NCBI GenBank assembly: GCA_017619585.1
Contig: JAFZSA010000023.1
Span: 1-64,000 of the forward strand
DNA: 64,000 bases
From: Bacteroidaceae bacterium
Lineage (GTDB): Bacteria > Bacteroidota > Bacteroidia > Bacteroidales > Bacteroidaceae
Direction of reading: 5' to 3'
In this document: one piece after another, positions 50,929-60,039 of the stretch
Layout of the letters: each line of letters starts with the position of its first letter
Numbering within the stretch: position 1 is the first letter of the stretch
Program-made: the position numbers and the translations under genes
Notes under the pieces: model-generated
Told to the model about the DNA's origin: nothing
What the model saw: only the letters and a program-made list of their open reading frames with translations
The model's database searches: none

Positions 50929-52605
50929 TCAAATTTCTACGTTTGCGTAGAGGAATCGCTTGATGCTCTTCTTGGGAGTCTTCTCAAATTCCTGTTTCAT
51001 AATTTTGATTCCCGCCAATTGAGCATAAGAGGGAAGGAGAGGATTAACATCCTTGCGGTTCTGTTCCATCAATTCAACCAAGTCATCTTCTGAAAGATTC
51101 TCGGCCTGAACCTGATCAGGATCTGGATATACAAGACCAATAAGCTTGTCGCCTTTCTGAATCACAACACACTCTGCAACCATCTTCATATTGCTGAGCT
51201 TGTCTTCAATCTCTTCAGGATAAATATTCTGACCGTTAGCACCAAGCAACATGTTCTTGCTTCTACCTTTAATGAACACGTTACCCTTCTTGTCCATTAT
51301 ACCAAGGTCACCGGTATGATACCAGCCTTCCTTGTCAAGTGTTGCTTCTGTTGCTTCTTCGTTCTTGTAATAGCCAAGCATCACATTCAGACCACGTGTT
51401 AAAATTTCTCCTGGGATTTTCTGAGGATCCGGACTTTGAATCTTCAGTTCCTGATGTATAACATTCTTACCACAGCTGCCGGGAACCATCTTCTTGTAAT
51501 CCTCATATGTTATGATTGGAGCACATTCTGTTGCACCATAGCCAACAGTGTAACGGAATCCAATATCGTGTAACAGTTTTTCTATCTCCTGATTCAATGC
51601 TGCACCACCAATAATAACCTCATAGAAGTTACCGCCCAAAGCCTTGGTAAGTCCATCACAGATCTTGCGCTTGATAATTCTGTTGATGATAGGTGTTTTC
51701 ATCAGGATACGCATCTTAGGCGTCTGAATCTTAGGCAGGACAGCCTTACGTACCACCTTCTCTATAATAAGAGGTACAACGATAAGAATGACAGGCTTGA
51801 CATCTGCCAATGCTTTCATCAGAACCGTTGGAGATGCCATCTTTGTCAAGAAGTTTATATGTACACAGGAAAGGAATTCAAACGAAAACTCAAAGGCCAT
51901 TCCATACATATGAGCCATTGGAAGCATTGAAAGGATATCATCTCCTGGTTTGATAATATCTCCCAAAACATGTACGGCAAAGTCATAATTGCTCCACAAT
52001 GCACGATAGGGTAGCATTACACCCTTGCTGTTACTGGTTGTACCACTTGTATAATTGATGATGGCTAACTCCTCAGCCTCATCCTTATGATAATTCAAGT
52101 CAGAAGGTTGAATGCCGTTTGGATATTTCTGAGCATATACTTCTTTGATTGATGCGTATGCCTGAGCAAATTTATCTGTGTTACTGCAAAGAACACTATA
52201 ATCAGCCAAAGAAATTATACCTTCCAAATCAGGCATCTCACTGGCTGTAAGTCCAGGCCATACTTTATCACCTACAAGAAGGAGTTTTGACTCGCTATGA
52301 TTAACAATGTCATGAATCTGCAAAGGATGAAACTCGTGTAATATGGGAACAGCTACTGCACCATAGGTAATAATACTGAAGAATGCAGCACCCCAACGAC
52401 TTAAGTTGCGACCACATATTGCAATTTTATCCCCCTTCTGAATACCAAGCTCAGAATACAGAATATGAAACTTCTCTATAATCTCAGCTACATCTTTATA
52501 TTTAAATGTAAATAAACCATAATCAGACATGGAATTTTTATCCCAATATTTTTGGATACTTTCCTGTACTATCTGATTATATGATGGTATATTTATCTTC
52601 TCCAT
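50929..52605 (-). CDS. Long-chain acyl-CoA synthetase (AMP-binding)
   Basis: 558 residues from the chosen start MEKINIPSY. It activates fatty acids with ATP and CoA. ANL-family motifs: INYTSGTTSNSKGVMLPY (A3, about 180), GYGATECAP (A5), GWYHTGDLG (A7) and KGRSKNMLLGANGQNIYPEEIE (A8-A10). The upstream ATG (52632) is rejected because it lies within the -7 element TACCTTTG of a strong promoter. The specific chain length is unknown. Convergent with the glycogen operon across a terminator. Confidence 0.9.
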   Translation of the reverse strand: MEKINIPSYNQIVQESIQKYWDKNSMSDYGLFTFKYKDVAEIIEKFHILYSELGIQKGDKIAICGRNLSRWGAAFFSIITYGAVAVPILHEFHPLQIHDIVNHSESKLLLVGDKVWPGLTASEMPDLEGIISLADYSVLCSNTDKFAQAYASIKEVYAQKYPNGIQPSDLNYHKDEAEELAIINYTSGTTSNSKGVMLPYRALWSNYDFAVHVLGDIIKPGDDILSMLPMAHMYGMAFEFSFEFLSCVHINFLTKMASPTVLMKALADVKPVILIVVPLIIEKVVRKAVLPKIQTPKMRILMKTPIINRIIKRKICDGLTKALGGNFYEVIIGGAALNQEIEKLLHDIGFRYTVGYGATECAPIITYEDYKKMVPGSCGKNVIHQELKIQSPDPQKIPGEILTRGLNVMLGYYKNEEATEATLDKEGWYHTGDLGIMDKKGNVFIKGRSKNMLLGANGQNIYPEEIEDKLSNMKMVAECVVIQKGDKLIGLVYPDPDQVQAENLSEDDLVELMEQNRKDVNPLLPSYAQLAGIKIMKQEFEKTPKKSIKRFLYANVEI

Positions 52606-52631
52606 TTGCACAAAACCTTTAAATTTGTGCA

Positions 52632-52662
52632 CAAAGGTACTCTATTTTATGCATTTTTGCAA
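52632..52662 (-). promoter_or_regulatory. Promoter of the acyl-CoA synthetase gene
   Basis: On the minus strand, -33 TTG (52662-52660) and -7 TACCTTTG (52639-52632) with a 20-nt spacer. This fixes the gene start at 52605 rather than 52632. Confidence 0.8.
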
Positions 52663-52705
52663 GAAATCAGATTTGTTTTTGCACAAAATTAAAGAAAATG
52701 TGAAA

Positions 52706-53377
52706 TTAATATACTCTTGGACCAAATATCTTGCTACCAACGCGAATCATATTGCTTCCATGGTTTATTGCAATAGGATAATCTTCGCTCATCCCCCATG
52801 AACGAATGGCAAAATAATCCTCATCGGCAAAGTATTCACTCTTCAGTTTCTTGAAAATGTTATAAGCTAGTTCAAACTCACTTGCAATTTGCTTTTCATC
52901 ATCCACATTACTTGCCATGCACATCAATCCACATAATCTAATGTTGGTCAAAGAGCGCCATTCTCCCTGTTCGATATATTCATGGAGTTCTTGTGGCGCA
53001 AAGCCGAACTTGGTCTCTTCCTGAGCAACATGTAATTGCAACAGACAGTCAATAACCCTGTTGTGTTTCTCTGCTTGCTTGTTTATTTCAACTAAGAGTT
53101 TATGCGTATCAACGGCATGTATCAAATATACATATTCTGCAATATATTTTACTTTATTGGTTTGCAGATGGCCAATGAAGTGCCACTCAATATCCTTGGG
53201 TAGCACTTCATGTTTTTGTTGGAGTTCTTGCACATGATTCTCGCCAAACACTTTATGTCCACCGGCATAAGCATCTTCAATCATGCTTGCAGGATGAAAT
53301 TTGCTTACTGCAACCAGTTTAACATAGGGTGGGAGAGTCTGCTTGATCTCATTGATTATCTCCTTGGGGCTCTTCAT
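52706..53377 (-). CDS. YggS-family PLP-homeostasis protein
   Basis: 223 residues, PLP-binding TIM-barrel protein of the YggS/PLPBP family, which buffers pyridoxal phosphate. LVAVSKFHPASMIEDAYAGGHKVFGENHVQEL (PLP Lys in VSKFHP, near 27), WHFIGHLQTNKVKYI, GLMCMASN, and the C-terminal SWGMSEDYPIAINHGSNMIRVGSKIFG. The family has no known catalytic turnover. The start overlaps the end of the DUF4494 gene by 29 bases, implying co-expression. Confidence 0.93.
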   Translation of the reverse strand: MKSPKEIINEIKQTLPPYVKLVAVSKFHPASMIEDAYAGGHKVFGENHVQELQQKHEVLPKDIEWHFIGHLQTNKVKYIAEYVYLIHAVDTHKLLVEINKQAEKHNRVIDCLLQLHVAQEETKFGFAPQELHEYIEQGEWRSLTNIRLCGLMCMASNVDDEKQIASEFELAYNIFKKLKSEYFADEDYFAIRSWGMSEDYPIAINHGSNMIRVGSKIFGPRVY

Positions 53378-53810
53378 TTGGCTGAGATTTGAAAATATCC
53401 ATTATCTTGGTTTCCGTGATGGAAGCAATTGCCCAATCACCAAGTGTACCGTGCATTCCTTTATCCAGATTCTTCAATGATGTACGGAAGTCTTTTGCCT
53501 GAATCAAAATAGACTGAATAGTACGTTTCTCTGTCCCTTTTTTCTCATCAATTGTGATATATGCCACTCTGGCCTTGAACCATTTGTCGTCTGTAAGGTC
53601 TTCGCTTTCCATCACTTCAGAGAGGCGGGCTCTCTTGATATCTGTTACAACAAACTCACCTACCATGAAGGGTTCAATCTCTTCAATGAAACGCTTTTCT
53701 GCCTCGGTAAAACTAATGGCGTCAACCAAATAAGTCTCTGTCGCACTCTTAATGAGACCATCCTCCATTGTCTTGTCATATTTTACCTTACATTCAAACC
53801 ATTCTGTCAT
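53349..53810 (-). CDS. DUF4494 family protein
   Basis: 153 residues, WFECKVKYDKTMEDGLIKSATETYLVDAISFTEAEKRFIEEI, typical of DUF4494, a conserved Bacteroidetes family with no assigned function. No signal peptide or membrane segment. The last 29 bases overlap the yggS start. A role with PLP balance is only suggested by the overlap. Confidence 0.85.
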   Translation of the reverse strand: MTEWFECKVKYDKTMEDGLIKSATETYLVDAISFTEAEKRFIEEIEPFMVGEFVVTDIKRARLSEVMESEDLTDDKWFKARVAYITIDEKKGTEKRTIQSILIQAKDFRTSLKNLDKGMHGTLGDWAIASITETKIMDIFKSQPNEEPQGDNQ

Positions 53811-53843
53811 AGTTTTATTCTTTATGTGTTATTTATTGTTTTA

Positions 53844-55736
53844 TTAATGAAATAATCGTTTTAGTAAATCCAGTCTTTTTATTTGCTTCAGATAGCTTTC
53901 GATGTTTCTACGCTCTTCTTTCTTGTACCAGAAGAAAAACATTCGCTGCTGTTGCTTGTCCTTAGGCGTCTTTGCAGAGAAAATGGGCTCTAAAGTATAA
54001 GGATGGTACCCCGTTGCCCAACACGTAGTGGCTACTGTTAGAGGAGTAGGGGTAAAGTCCTGAACCTGCTCCAACTGGAAATCCATATTCTTGGTTTCAA
54101 TAGCCAATTCAGCCATATCCTGTGCATGGCATCCTGGGTGACTGCTTATAAAATAAGGTATTATCTGCTGACGCAGATGTTCTTTCCTGCATATATCATC
54201 AAAAACCTTCTTGAATTGATGAAATAAGCGGAACGATGGTTTACGCATTATATACAAAACTTGATCTGATGTATGTTCGGGTGCGACTTTAAGTCTTCCA
54301 CTCACATGGTTTTTTATCAATTCATGTGTGTATTCCCTTGCCGCCTTATTCAATGTCTCGTCCTTCCAGTCGTGTAACAAGAGGTCATACCTGACTCCAC
54401 TGCCAATAAAACTCTTCTTTATATTGGGAATCTTATCAACTTCTCTGTATATTTCAAGCAACGGCCTGTGGTCACCATTCAGATTGGGGCATATCTGCGG
54501 GTGAATGCACGAAGGGCGTTTACATACGGCACATGCCTTGGGGTTCTTGCCGTGCATCATATACATATTGGCACTTGGACCGCCCAAATCGCTTAGATAT
54601 CCCTTGAAGTCAGGTTGTTTGGCAATTTGTCTTACTTCCCGAAGGATACTCTCCTTGGATCGGCTCATAATGAACTTGCCTTGATGTGCACTAATCGTAC
54701 AGAATGCACATCCGCCAAAGCAGCCACGATGCATATTCACACTGAACTTAATCATGTCGTATGCAGGAATACGTTTCCCATTATATTTAGGATGGGGTAA
54801 ACGTGTATATGGCAGATCGAAGCTATGGTCCAATTCTTCTTGTGTCAGCGGAGGGAATGGAGGATTCACCACAACCCATTTTCCTCTGGTTTCCTGCAAT
54901 AGACGTTGAGCCTTCAACTTGTTGCTTTCTTCCTCTACATGACGGAAGTTGTCTGCATGCAGCTTCAGATCTGAAAGACATTCCTCATAGCTATGCAAAA
55001 CAATATCATCCTTCTGGATTCCACCTGGAATCTCATGTTTGTCATATATTGATACCGTCTGAGGTACATTGTTCTGCTTCTGTATGACATCCCTGAATGC
55101 CTCTCTTGTTATATATGATTCTCCATTCTCGTCGTAATATAGCGAGGGATGATAGTCGTTTAATGTCTCTGAGAGCAAATCAGAAAGCATGAGTGTGGGC
55201 TTCTCACCCATACCGTATGTGATAATGTCAGCATCACTATCCATCAGGATACTTGGCATGAATTTCTCCTTCCAGTAGTCGTAATGCATAACACGGCGCA
55301 AACTTGCCTCAATACCGCCAAGAACAATGGGGACATCTGGATATAGTTGCCTCAGAATCTTAGAATATACAATAGTAGGATATTCCGGTCTAAGGTCATG
55401 CCTGCCATCCGGACTGTATGCATCTTCGCTTCTAAGTCTTCTGGCTGCAGTATATTTGTTCACCATGCTGTCCATACAGCCTGGTGCTATGCCAAACCAC
55501 AATCTTGGTCTTCCCAGTTTTTTGAAATCGCGGTAGTCACCATGCCAATCAGGTTGGGGCACAATGCAAACGCGCAGACCTTCTGCTTCAAGAAGTCTGC
55601 CAATAACAGCTGCCCCGAAAGAAGGATGGTCCACATAGGCATCAGCGCTGAATAATATTACATCAGCGCAATCCCATCCGCGAAGTTGCATTTCTTTTCG
55701 GGTGGTAGGCAACCAATCTGACAACTTGTGCTCCAT
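53844..55736 (-). CDS. YgiQ-family radical SAM protein
   Basis: 630 residues. The N-terminal part (about 1-300) contains LPTTRKEMQLRGWDCADVILFSADAYVDHPSFG and PIVLGGIEASLRR as in YgiQ. The radical SAM core has CX3CX2C in HRGCFGGCAFCTISAHQGK (about 335-355), and a further Cys group CAVCKRPSCIHPQICP (near 410). The C-terminus has HPGCHAQDM and LEQVQDFTPTPLT. YgiQ proteins are widespread, with the substrate unknown. It lies 33 nt upstream of the DUF4494 gene and 15 nt after a small hypothetical gene. Confidence 0.9.
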   Translation of the reverse strand: MEHKLSDWLPTTRKEMQLRGWDCADVILFSADAYVDHPSFGAAVIGRLLEAEGLRVCIVPQPDWHGDYRDFKKLGRPRLWFGIAPGCMDSMVNKYTAARRLRSEDAYSPDGRHDLRPEYPTIVYSKILRQLYPDVPIVLGGIEASLRRVMHYDYWKEKFMPSILMDSDADIITYGMGEKPTLMLSDLLSETLNDYHPSLYYDENGESYITREAFRDVIQKQNNVPQTVSIYDKHEIPGGIQKDDIVLHSYEECLSDLKLHADNFRHVEEESNKLKAQRLLQETRGKWVVVNPPFPPLTQEELDHSFDLPYTRLPHPKYNGKRIPAYDMIKFSVNMHRGCFGGCAFCTISAHQGKFIMSRSKESILREVRQIAKQPDFKGYLSDLGGPSANMYMMHGKNPKACAVCKRPSCIHPQICPNLNGDHRPLLEIYREVDKIPNIKKSFIGSGVRYDLLLHDWKDETLNKAAREYTHELIKNHVSGRLKVAPEHTSDQVLYIMRKPSFRLFHQFKKVFDDICRKEHLRQQIIPYFISSHPGCHAQDMAELAIETKNMDFQLEQVQDFTPTPLTVATTCWATGYHPYTLEPIFSAKTPKDKQQQRMFFFWYKKEERRNIESYLKQIKRLDLLKRLFH

Positions 55737-55751
55737 TTGTCTTTTGTCAGA

Positions 55752-56090
55752 TTATTCTTCTGCAATATCTTCTTTAAGAGTCGGTTTCAATGCGTCCAAC
55801 TGTTTCTTTTCCCAATCAATATATAATAATATCAGTTGGTGTAATCCAAAGCATTTCATGTTGTTGTGGAAAAGAACATTCTGACATAAATCCAACAAAT
55901 CAGAATCTGATGAGTTGGATTCAAGTAGAGAACGTACATTCAGTCTTAGCTTTTCCAACACACTCTCGTCAACTATACCGTTACTGTCCAGCAACTCGTT
56001 GAAAAGCGAATACTTTTCAATTGTATGTAGTTGCTCCTCAGTAATATCCATAGAACGAGAAGCTTTCATGTTACAGATAATCTTATACAT
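55752..56090 (-). CDS. Hypothetical small helical protein
   Basis: About 112 residues from the ATG at 56090 (a GTG two codons earlier is also open). Predicted soluble and alpha-helical, acidic: ITEEQLHTIEKYSLFNELL, VLEKLRLNVRSLLESNSSDSDLL, and ending KPTLKEDIAEE. No domain recognised. It sits between the amidase gene (13 nt) and the YgiQ gene (15 nt) on one strand, in what looks like a single transcript. Confidence 0.6.
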   Translation of the reverse strand: MYKIICNMKASRSMDITEEQLHTIEKYSLFNELLDSNGIVDESVLEKLRLNVRSLLESNSSDSDLLDLCQNVLFHNNMKCFGLHQLILLYIDWEKKQLDALKPTLKEDIAEE

Positions 56091-56103
56091 ATACACTCTA
56101 TTT

Positions 56104-59013
56104 TTAGTTGTTACTTAACAAAAACTGGACAGATGCGGCTATGATATTCCTTCGCACCGTCTCATCCATGATACACTCTAATGGGAACCCAAAGGAAAGT
56201 GACCTTCTGTCAGCACCCTGATACGCAATAGCAGAGGGTAGGGCAGTCTGTTTGTACAGCATTGTGCAAAACGAGCCTTCCATGCCACGAAGTACATCTG
56301 CAGTTCTAACCCAGTAATGCTGTTCGTTGGGTATGTGATAAACCTGAACGCTGGTGTTCATTCCATCAATACCCAAGATACTGTCTAACTGTAATGATTG
56401 CTCGTAGTTATATTTGAAAACCGACTGCGTGAAATTACGTTCTTCAGCACTCTGCATGTCAGCGCCAACGAAAGAACCGCTAAGAAGCAGGTTTCCACCT
56501 CTTGAAGCATATGCAGAAATACTCTGCATCAATGCAGGCGTAAATGTCTTGTAGTCACCCAAAGAATATCCGTCTTGTTTTTGGGCTCCGAAAATTAAAT
56601 TAATCAACTGGAATGTTGAAGTGTCCTGGGCCGGCAAAGATGAGGAAACGCAAGCGCTGATATTGTAATCCAATCCGCTTGAGATTATATCCTTGGTATA
56701 CAATGTACAATAATCGTGTGTGTTACCTGCAAGAATCATCCCTTCTAATTCCGCACCACTTTCGCCAATAGTATCCCAGGAATTCTTACTGAACAGATAC
56801 TGATATCCACAATACACTGGTGATTTTACATCAATTACTCCAGGATCAACATCCAATCTGAAACCACGTATTGAGTCGTTATCTACAGGAAGTGGTCCGG
56901 CAATGCGCTGGAATCCATCCACCATAAGTATGTTTTTACTGACAGGTGATGATAAATATGCACATACCTCTTGGTTAGACAGACTTCTGCCGCCAGCATT
57001 TACGGCACATACCTTATACCTATATAGAGTTTTGGGTTGAATAGACAGGGTAACAGTAGTCTCGTTGGCAGACACCACCATACCATTGTCATATCCCTTG
57101 TCTCCGACACTTGTATATATGATGTAATGTGTTGGTCGTGCAGATGGTTCCAACCTGTCCTCTGTAGGACTCCAGCTTAGCCTGACTTCATTGTTGTTTG
57201 CATTAACAATGGCAGAAAGATCTTTAACGGGGAGCGGTTGAACGCAGAAATCGGTATTCTGATGTACATGATTCAGATACTTCAATACACCTTTGTATAT
57301 GGCTCGTGCCATTGTGAATTTAAAAGCAGGATCGTGTGCCATACGCATATCCTGCCAATTCTGATGGCTCAATATCTCAAGTATCATGGCTGGCACTTGC
57401 GGGTCTCGTGTCTCGCCGTAATTCTTATCGTACAGCTGTCTACGGTTCCATCTTCCATAGGTGTTGGTCAGGTCGTTTGTAACCTGAGTCATTACAATAT
57501 CCGCAAAGTCTCTGCTTGTAAGCCTCGAGAGTCCTGCGCCTGTAACATTATCATAATATCCCGTTGTATAAATACCAAGTGTACCTATATACGAGAAGTC
57601 TTTTCTGTACCCCGCATCGCTATGTACGGCAAGGCTTAATTCCAGGGGGACATTCAGTCCGCTATCTCCAGGCAAATAGCCGCTTCCTCTGGTCAAATAG
57701 TTTTCCACATAGGAGCGGACTCTTATGTCATCCGAATAGTCATCCGCACCGGTTCTTGAATAAACTTCATATGGGAAGCCTGACCATTGTGCCGTATACC
57801 GGGCGCCCTCCAGACAGCGAGGCAAGCCGCTTTGTATTATAGGGTTTTGCATTAAGGTGTCACTTCTGGCAATATTGCTTATGCCACCACCCAATCTTAC
57901 TGCATCAGCAGTTACAACACCACGGTAAGAACTTAGATTGGAAAGGAAAATGTAATTCTGGTCGTTTTTGCCTTTCTCAAAGAAGAATGTACCCAGATAG
58001 ACCCATGTTCCTCCTCCCATCTGCTGGTTTACCTTATAACTTGTTGTAATACCCTGATGTACAATTGTATAACAAGCGTCACTTACACTATTTGGTAAGC
58101 TCTTGTATGAGACATATACAGCATAGTCTCCACTCTCTCTTACATCAGGTACCCATACGGCAGTACTCTGTGCGCGTTTGTTGTTGGTGGCTTCAATATA
58201 GCGATATGTTCCTTCCGTAAAAGGATTTTGCTTGTCAGTATACACGTCATGCGTTTTGTAATAGCCGTTGGAGCCGCTTTCCCATTCAAACTTCGAGTTA
58301 TTTTCGCCATAGACTCCATATCTGTTGCCCATGTCGTTATCAACTATAATCTCGTTCTTCTGCCAGTCTCTCTCTCTGGGTGTGAAGACAACTGCCCCCG
58401 CATTCTCCAGCATAGGAATCAGATAAGGCACAACAATACTTTGTGTGAACAAGTCTTCTGTTGTACAATACAGATAAGGACGCTGGAAAATCCACTCTCC
58501 ATTCCTTACATTATAGTATTTACCATGACTGGCCCATACACAAAGGTGCTTTCCCTTCAGGCCTTTATCGATGGAGTAGGGCAGACTTATTGGATTTACC
58601 CATGCATTCCCTTTATATGGATTTTTCGTATAAACCCTCAAACTGTCTCGTTCAGTAAGTTGGTCTATTGAAATCAATTGTTCAATAGGCACATCCTGAG
58701 CGTAAATGACAATATTGTAAGTGTTGTAAGGCGGCTCTAAGGTACGACGCACATCCTCATATATACGTTTTACAAGAGACGGCGTAAACGGCTGCGACTT
58801 GAATGCGTCATTCAGGTAGATTGAATAGCGCTTCTGCTCGTTATTGATATCCAGGTCTTCAATCCTTATCTTGTCTGCTGAAGAATAATTGGGATTCTGG
58901 TATTTTTCAAAGTATATTGCCAAAGGTGTCTTTTCGTTTTTCTTGCGCTGGGCATGGCAATCTGCAAATGCAGAAAGAAGAAAAAACAGAACCGCTATTA
59001 ACCTGAAAAACAT
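56104..59013 (-). CDS. Amidase_3-like protein interrupted by a golvesin/Xly domain, with FN3
   Basis: 969 residues with a signal peptide (about 1-21, ending CHA). Bacteroidetes proteins of this build are often named xanthan lyase. Zinc-amidase-type elements are spread along the chain: LCVWASHGKYYN (His near 160), then a golvesin/Xly-type beta domain (about 270-375: VWVPDVRESGDYAVYVSYKS, GGGTWVYLGTFFFEKG), then LSLAVHSDAGY (His near 465) and MILEILSHQNWQDM (Glu near 545). An FN3-like domain (about 610-690) and a large C-terminal region follow. I infer an N-acetylmuramoyl-L-alanine amidase-like hydrolase whose catalytic domain is split by an inserted binding domain; the lyase name is probably misleading. 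Confidence 0.7.
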   Translation of the reverse strand: MFFRLIAVLFFLLSAFADCHAQRKKNEKTPLAIYFEKYQNPNYSSADKIRIEDLDINNEQKRYSIYLNDAFKSQPFTPSLVKRIYEDVRRTLEPPYNTYNIVIYAQDVPIEQLISIDQLTERDSLRVYTKNPYKGNAWVNPISLPYSIDKGLKGKHLCVWASHGKYYNVRNGEWIFQRPYLYCTTEDLFTQSIVVPYLIPMLENAGAVVFTPRERDWQKNEIIVDNDMGNRYGVYGENNSKFEWESGSNGYYKTHDVYTDKQNPFTEGTYRYIEATNNKRAQSTAVWVPDVRESGDYAVYVSYKSLPNSVSDACYTIVHQGITTSYKVNQQMGGGTWVYLGTFFFEKGKNDQNYIFLSNLSSYRGVVTADAVRLGGGISNIARSDTLMQNPIIQSGLPRCLEGARYTAQWSGFPYEVYSRTGADDYSDDIRVRSYVENYLTRGSGYLPGDSGLNVPLELSLAVHSDAGYRKDFSYIGTLGIYTTGYYDNVTGAGLSRLTSRDFADIVMTQVTNDLTNTYGRWNRRQLYDKNYGETRDPQVPAMILEILSHQNWQDMRMAHDPAFKFTMARAIYKGVLKYLNHVHQNTDFCVQPLPVKDLSAIVNANNNEVRLSWSPTEDRLEPSARPTHYIIYTSVGDKGYDNGMVVSANETTVTLSIQPKTLYRYKVCAVNAGGRSLSNQEVCAYLSSPVSKNILMVDGFQRIAGPLPVDNDSIRGFRLDVDPGVIDVKSPVYCGYQYLFSKNSWDTIGESGAELEGMILAGNTHDYCTLYTKDIISSGLDYNISACVSSSLPAQDTSTFQLINLIFGAQKQDGYSLGDYKTFTPALMQSISAYASRGGNLLLSGSFVGADMQSAEERNFTQSVFKYNYEQSLQLDSILGIDGMNTSVQVYHIPNEQHYWVRTADVLRGMEGSFCTMLYKQTALPSAIAYQGADRRSLSFGFPLECIMDETVRRNIIAASVQFLLSNN

Positions 59014-59033
59014 ACCCGTAAACTATAAAAGAA

Positions 59034-59579
59034 TTATAAAGCAAACTGTTTGGGATGTTTGCCTGTAAAACTTCGGAAGTAATCCTTGATTTCCTGCAAC
59101 TGACTGTCAACATCCCCATTAGGGATGATTTTCTTCGTACATTCTATGGTCTTTGTCTTGAAATCCAGACCATAAAGCAGAATAGGAATGTTCGCTTTTA
59201 ATGCAATATAATAGAACCCCTTTTTCCAGTCGGCATTGGCTTTACGTGTCCCCTCTGGTGTTACGCATATTCTGAATATGTCAGCTTGCCTGGCTTGCTC
59301 TGCAACAGAATCCGTTATCTTGGTTTTCTTGTTTCTATACACAGGAATTCCCCCCATACGTCTCATAATGATACCCAGAGGCCAGAAGAACCATTCCTTT
59401 TTCATTAAGAACATATTTGATTCTCCAATAGCGGATGTGTATAGCTTACCTATGATAAAATCCCAGTTGCTTGTATGGGGTGCTAATGCTATGACACACT
59501 TGTCCGGCAAGGGCTCAGTAACGTTCTCCCTAAACCCCAGCCAGTCAAACAGTATCTTTCTGCTTAGACATTGCAGCAT
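59034..59579 (-). CDS. PlsC-like 1-acyl-glycerol-phosphate acyltransferase
   Basis: 181 residues with acyltransferase motif I HTSNWD (HX4D, about 34-39) and motif III CVTPEGTRKANADWKKGF (about 106-123), then NIPILLYGLDF. It probably transfers acyl chains to lysophosphatidate or a related lipid acceptor at the inner membrane. Shorter than E. coli PlsC (about 245), as in a Bacteroidetes subgroup. It lies seven bases after the small helical gene. Confidence 0.85.
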   Translation of the reverse strand: MLQCLSRKILFDWLGFRENVTEPLPDKCVIALAPHTSNWDFIIGKLYTSAIGESNMFLMKKEWFFWPLGIIMRRMGGIPVYRNKKTKITDSVAEQARQADIFRICVTPEGTRKANADWKKGFYYIALKANIPILLYGLDFKTKTIECTKKIIPNGDVDSQLQEIKDYFRSFTGKHPKQFAL

Positions 59580-59586
59580 ATCTCTT

Positions 59587-59853
59587 TTAAGCCAATGCTT
59601 TTATCTGTTCAACAATATCTCCTGTTCTTGCCATCAGCTCCTCACGCATTTTCTTGAAGAAAAGCTTGGTGCTACCAGGCTCAACATGAGAAAGCCTACT
59701 TATCATATCGTTTTGCATTTGCATGATAGTAAGCATAACATTGTCAACGTCTTTCTTGTTTGTTGTGTCCTTGTATTGAAGCAATGCAACACACTCTGCG
59801 AACAGGTCGCCACACAACGAATTAATATCCTTCTTAATCTCTCTTCTTTTCAT
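59587..59853 (-). CDS. Hypothetical small helical protein
   Basis: 88 residues, helical and charged, with KDINSLCGDLFAECVALLQYKDTTNKKDVDNVMLTI and a likely coiled coil. No domain recognised, no signal. First gene of the minus-strand run that continues to the PlsC-like and amidase-like genes; a TATCTTTG element lies 33 nt upstream. Confidence 0.6.
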   Translation of the reverse strand: MKRREIKKDINSLCGDLFAECVALLQYKDTTNKKDVDNVMLTIMQMQNDMISRLSHVEPGSTKLFFKKMREELMARTGDIVEQIKALA

Positions 59854-59886
59854 AATGCGGAATTGTTAAAAGGGTGACTAACAAAG

Positions 59887-59894
59887 CAAAGATA
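59887..59894 (-). promoter_or_regulatory. -7 element TATCTTTG for the 59.8 kb minus-strand operon
   Basis: Perfect TAnnTTTG on the minus strand, 33 nt before the ATG at 59853. A TTG lies 22 nt further upstream (59919-59917), slightly wider than ideal. Confidence 0.55.
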
Positions 59895-59988
59895 AGAAGA
59901 AAAGCTTAAACACGCCCAATCAAACGTTTATTTTTAATAAAAAAAATGAATTTTTATGGTTTCTTTCTTTATTTACCCCACATTTTTG

Positions 59989-59996
59989 TAATTTTG
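59989..59996 (+). promoter_or_regulatory. -7 element TAATTTTG for the PPi-PFK gene
   Basis: Perfect TAnnTTTG on the plus strand, 43 nt before the ATG at 60040. The -33 region is T-rich without a clear TTG. Confidence 0.55.
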
Positions 59997-60039
59997 CGCT
60001 GCGAAAATAGTTTATAAATATTTTAATAAGATTCAAATT

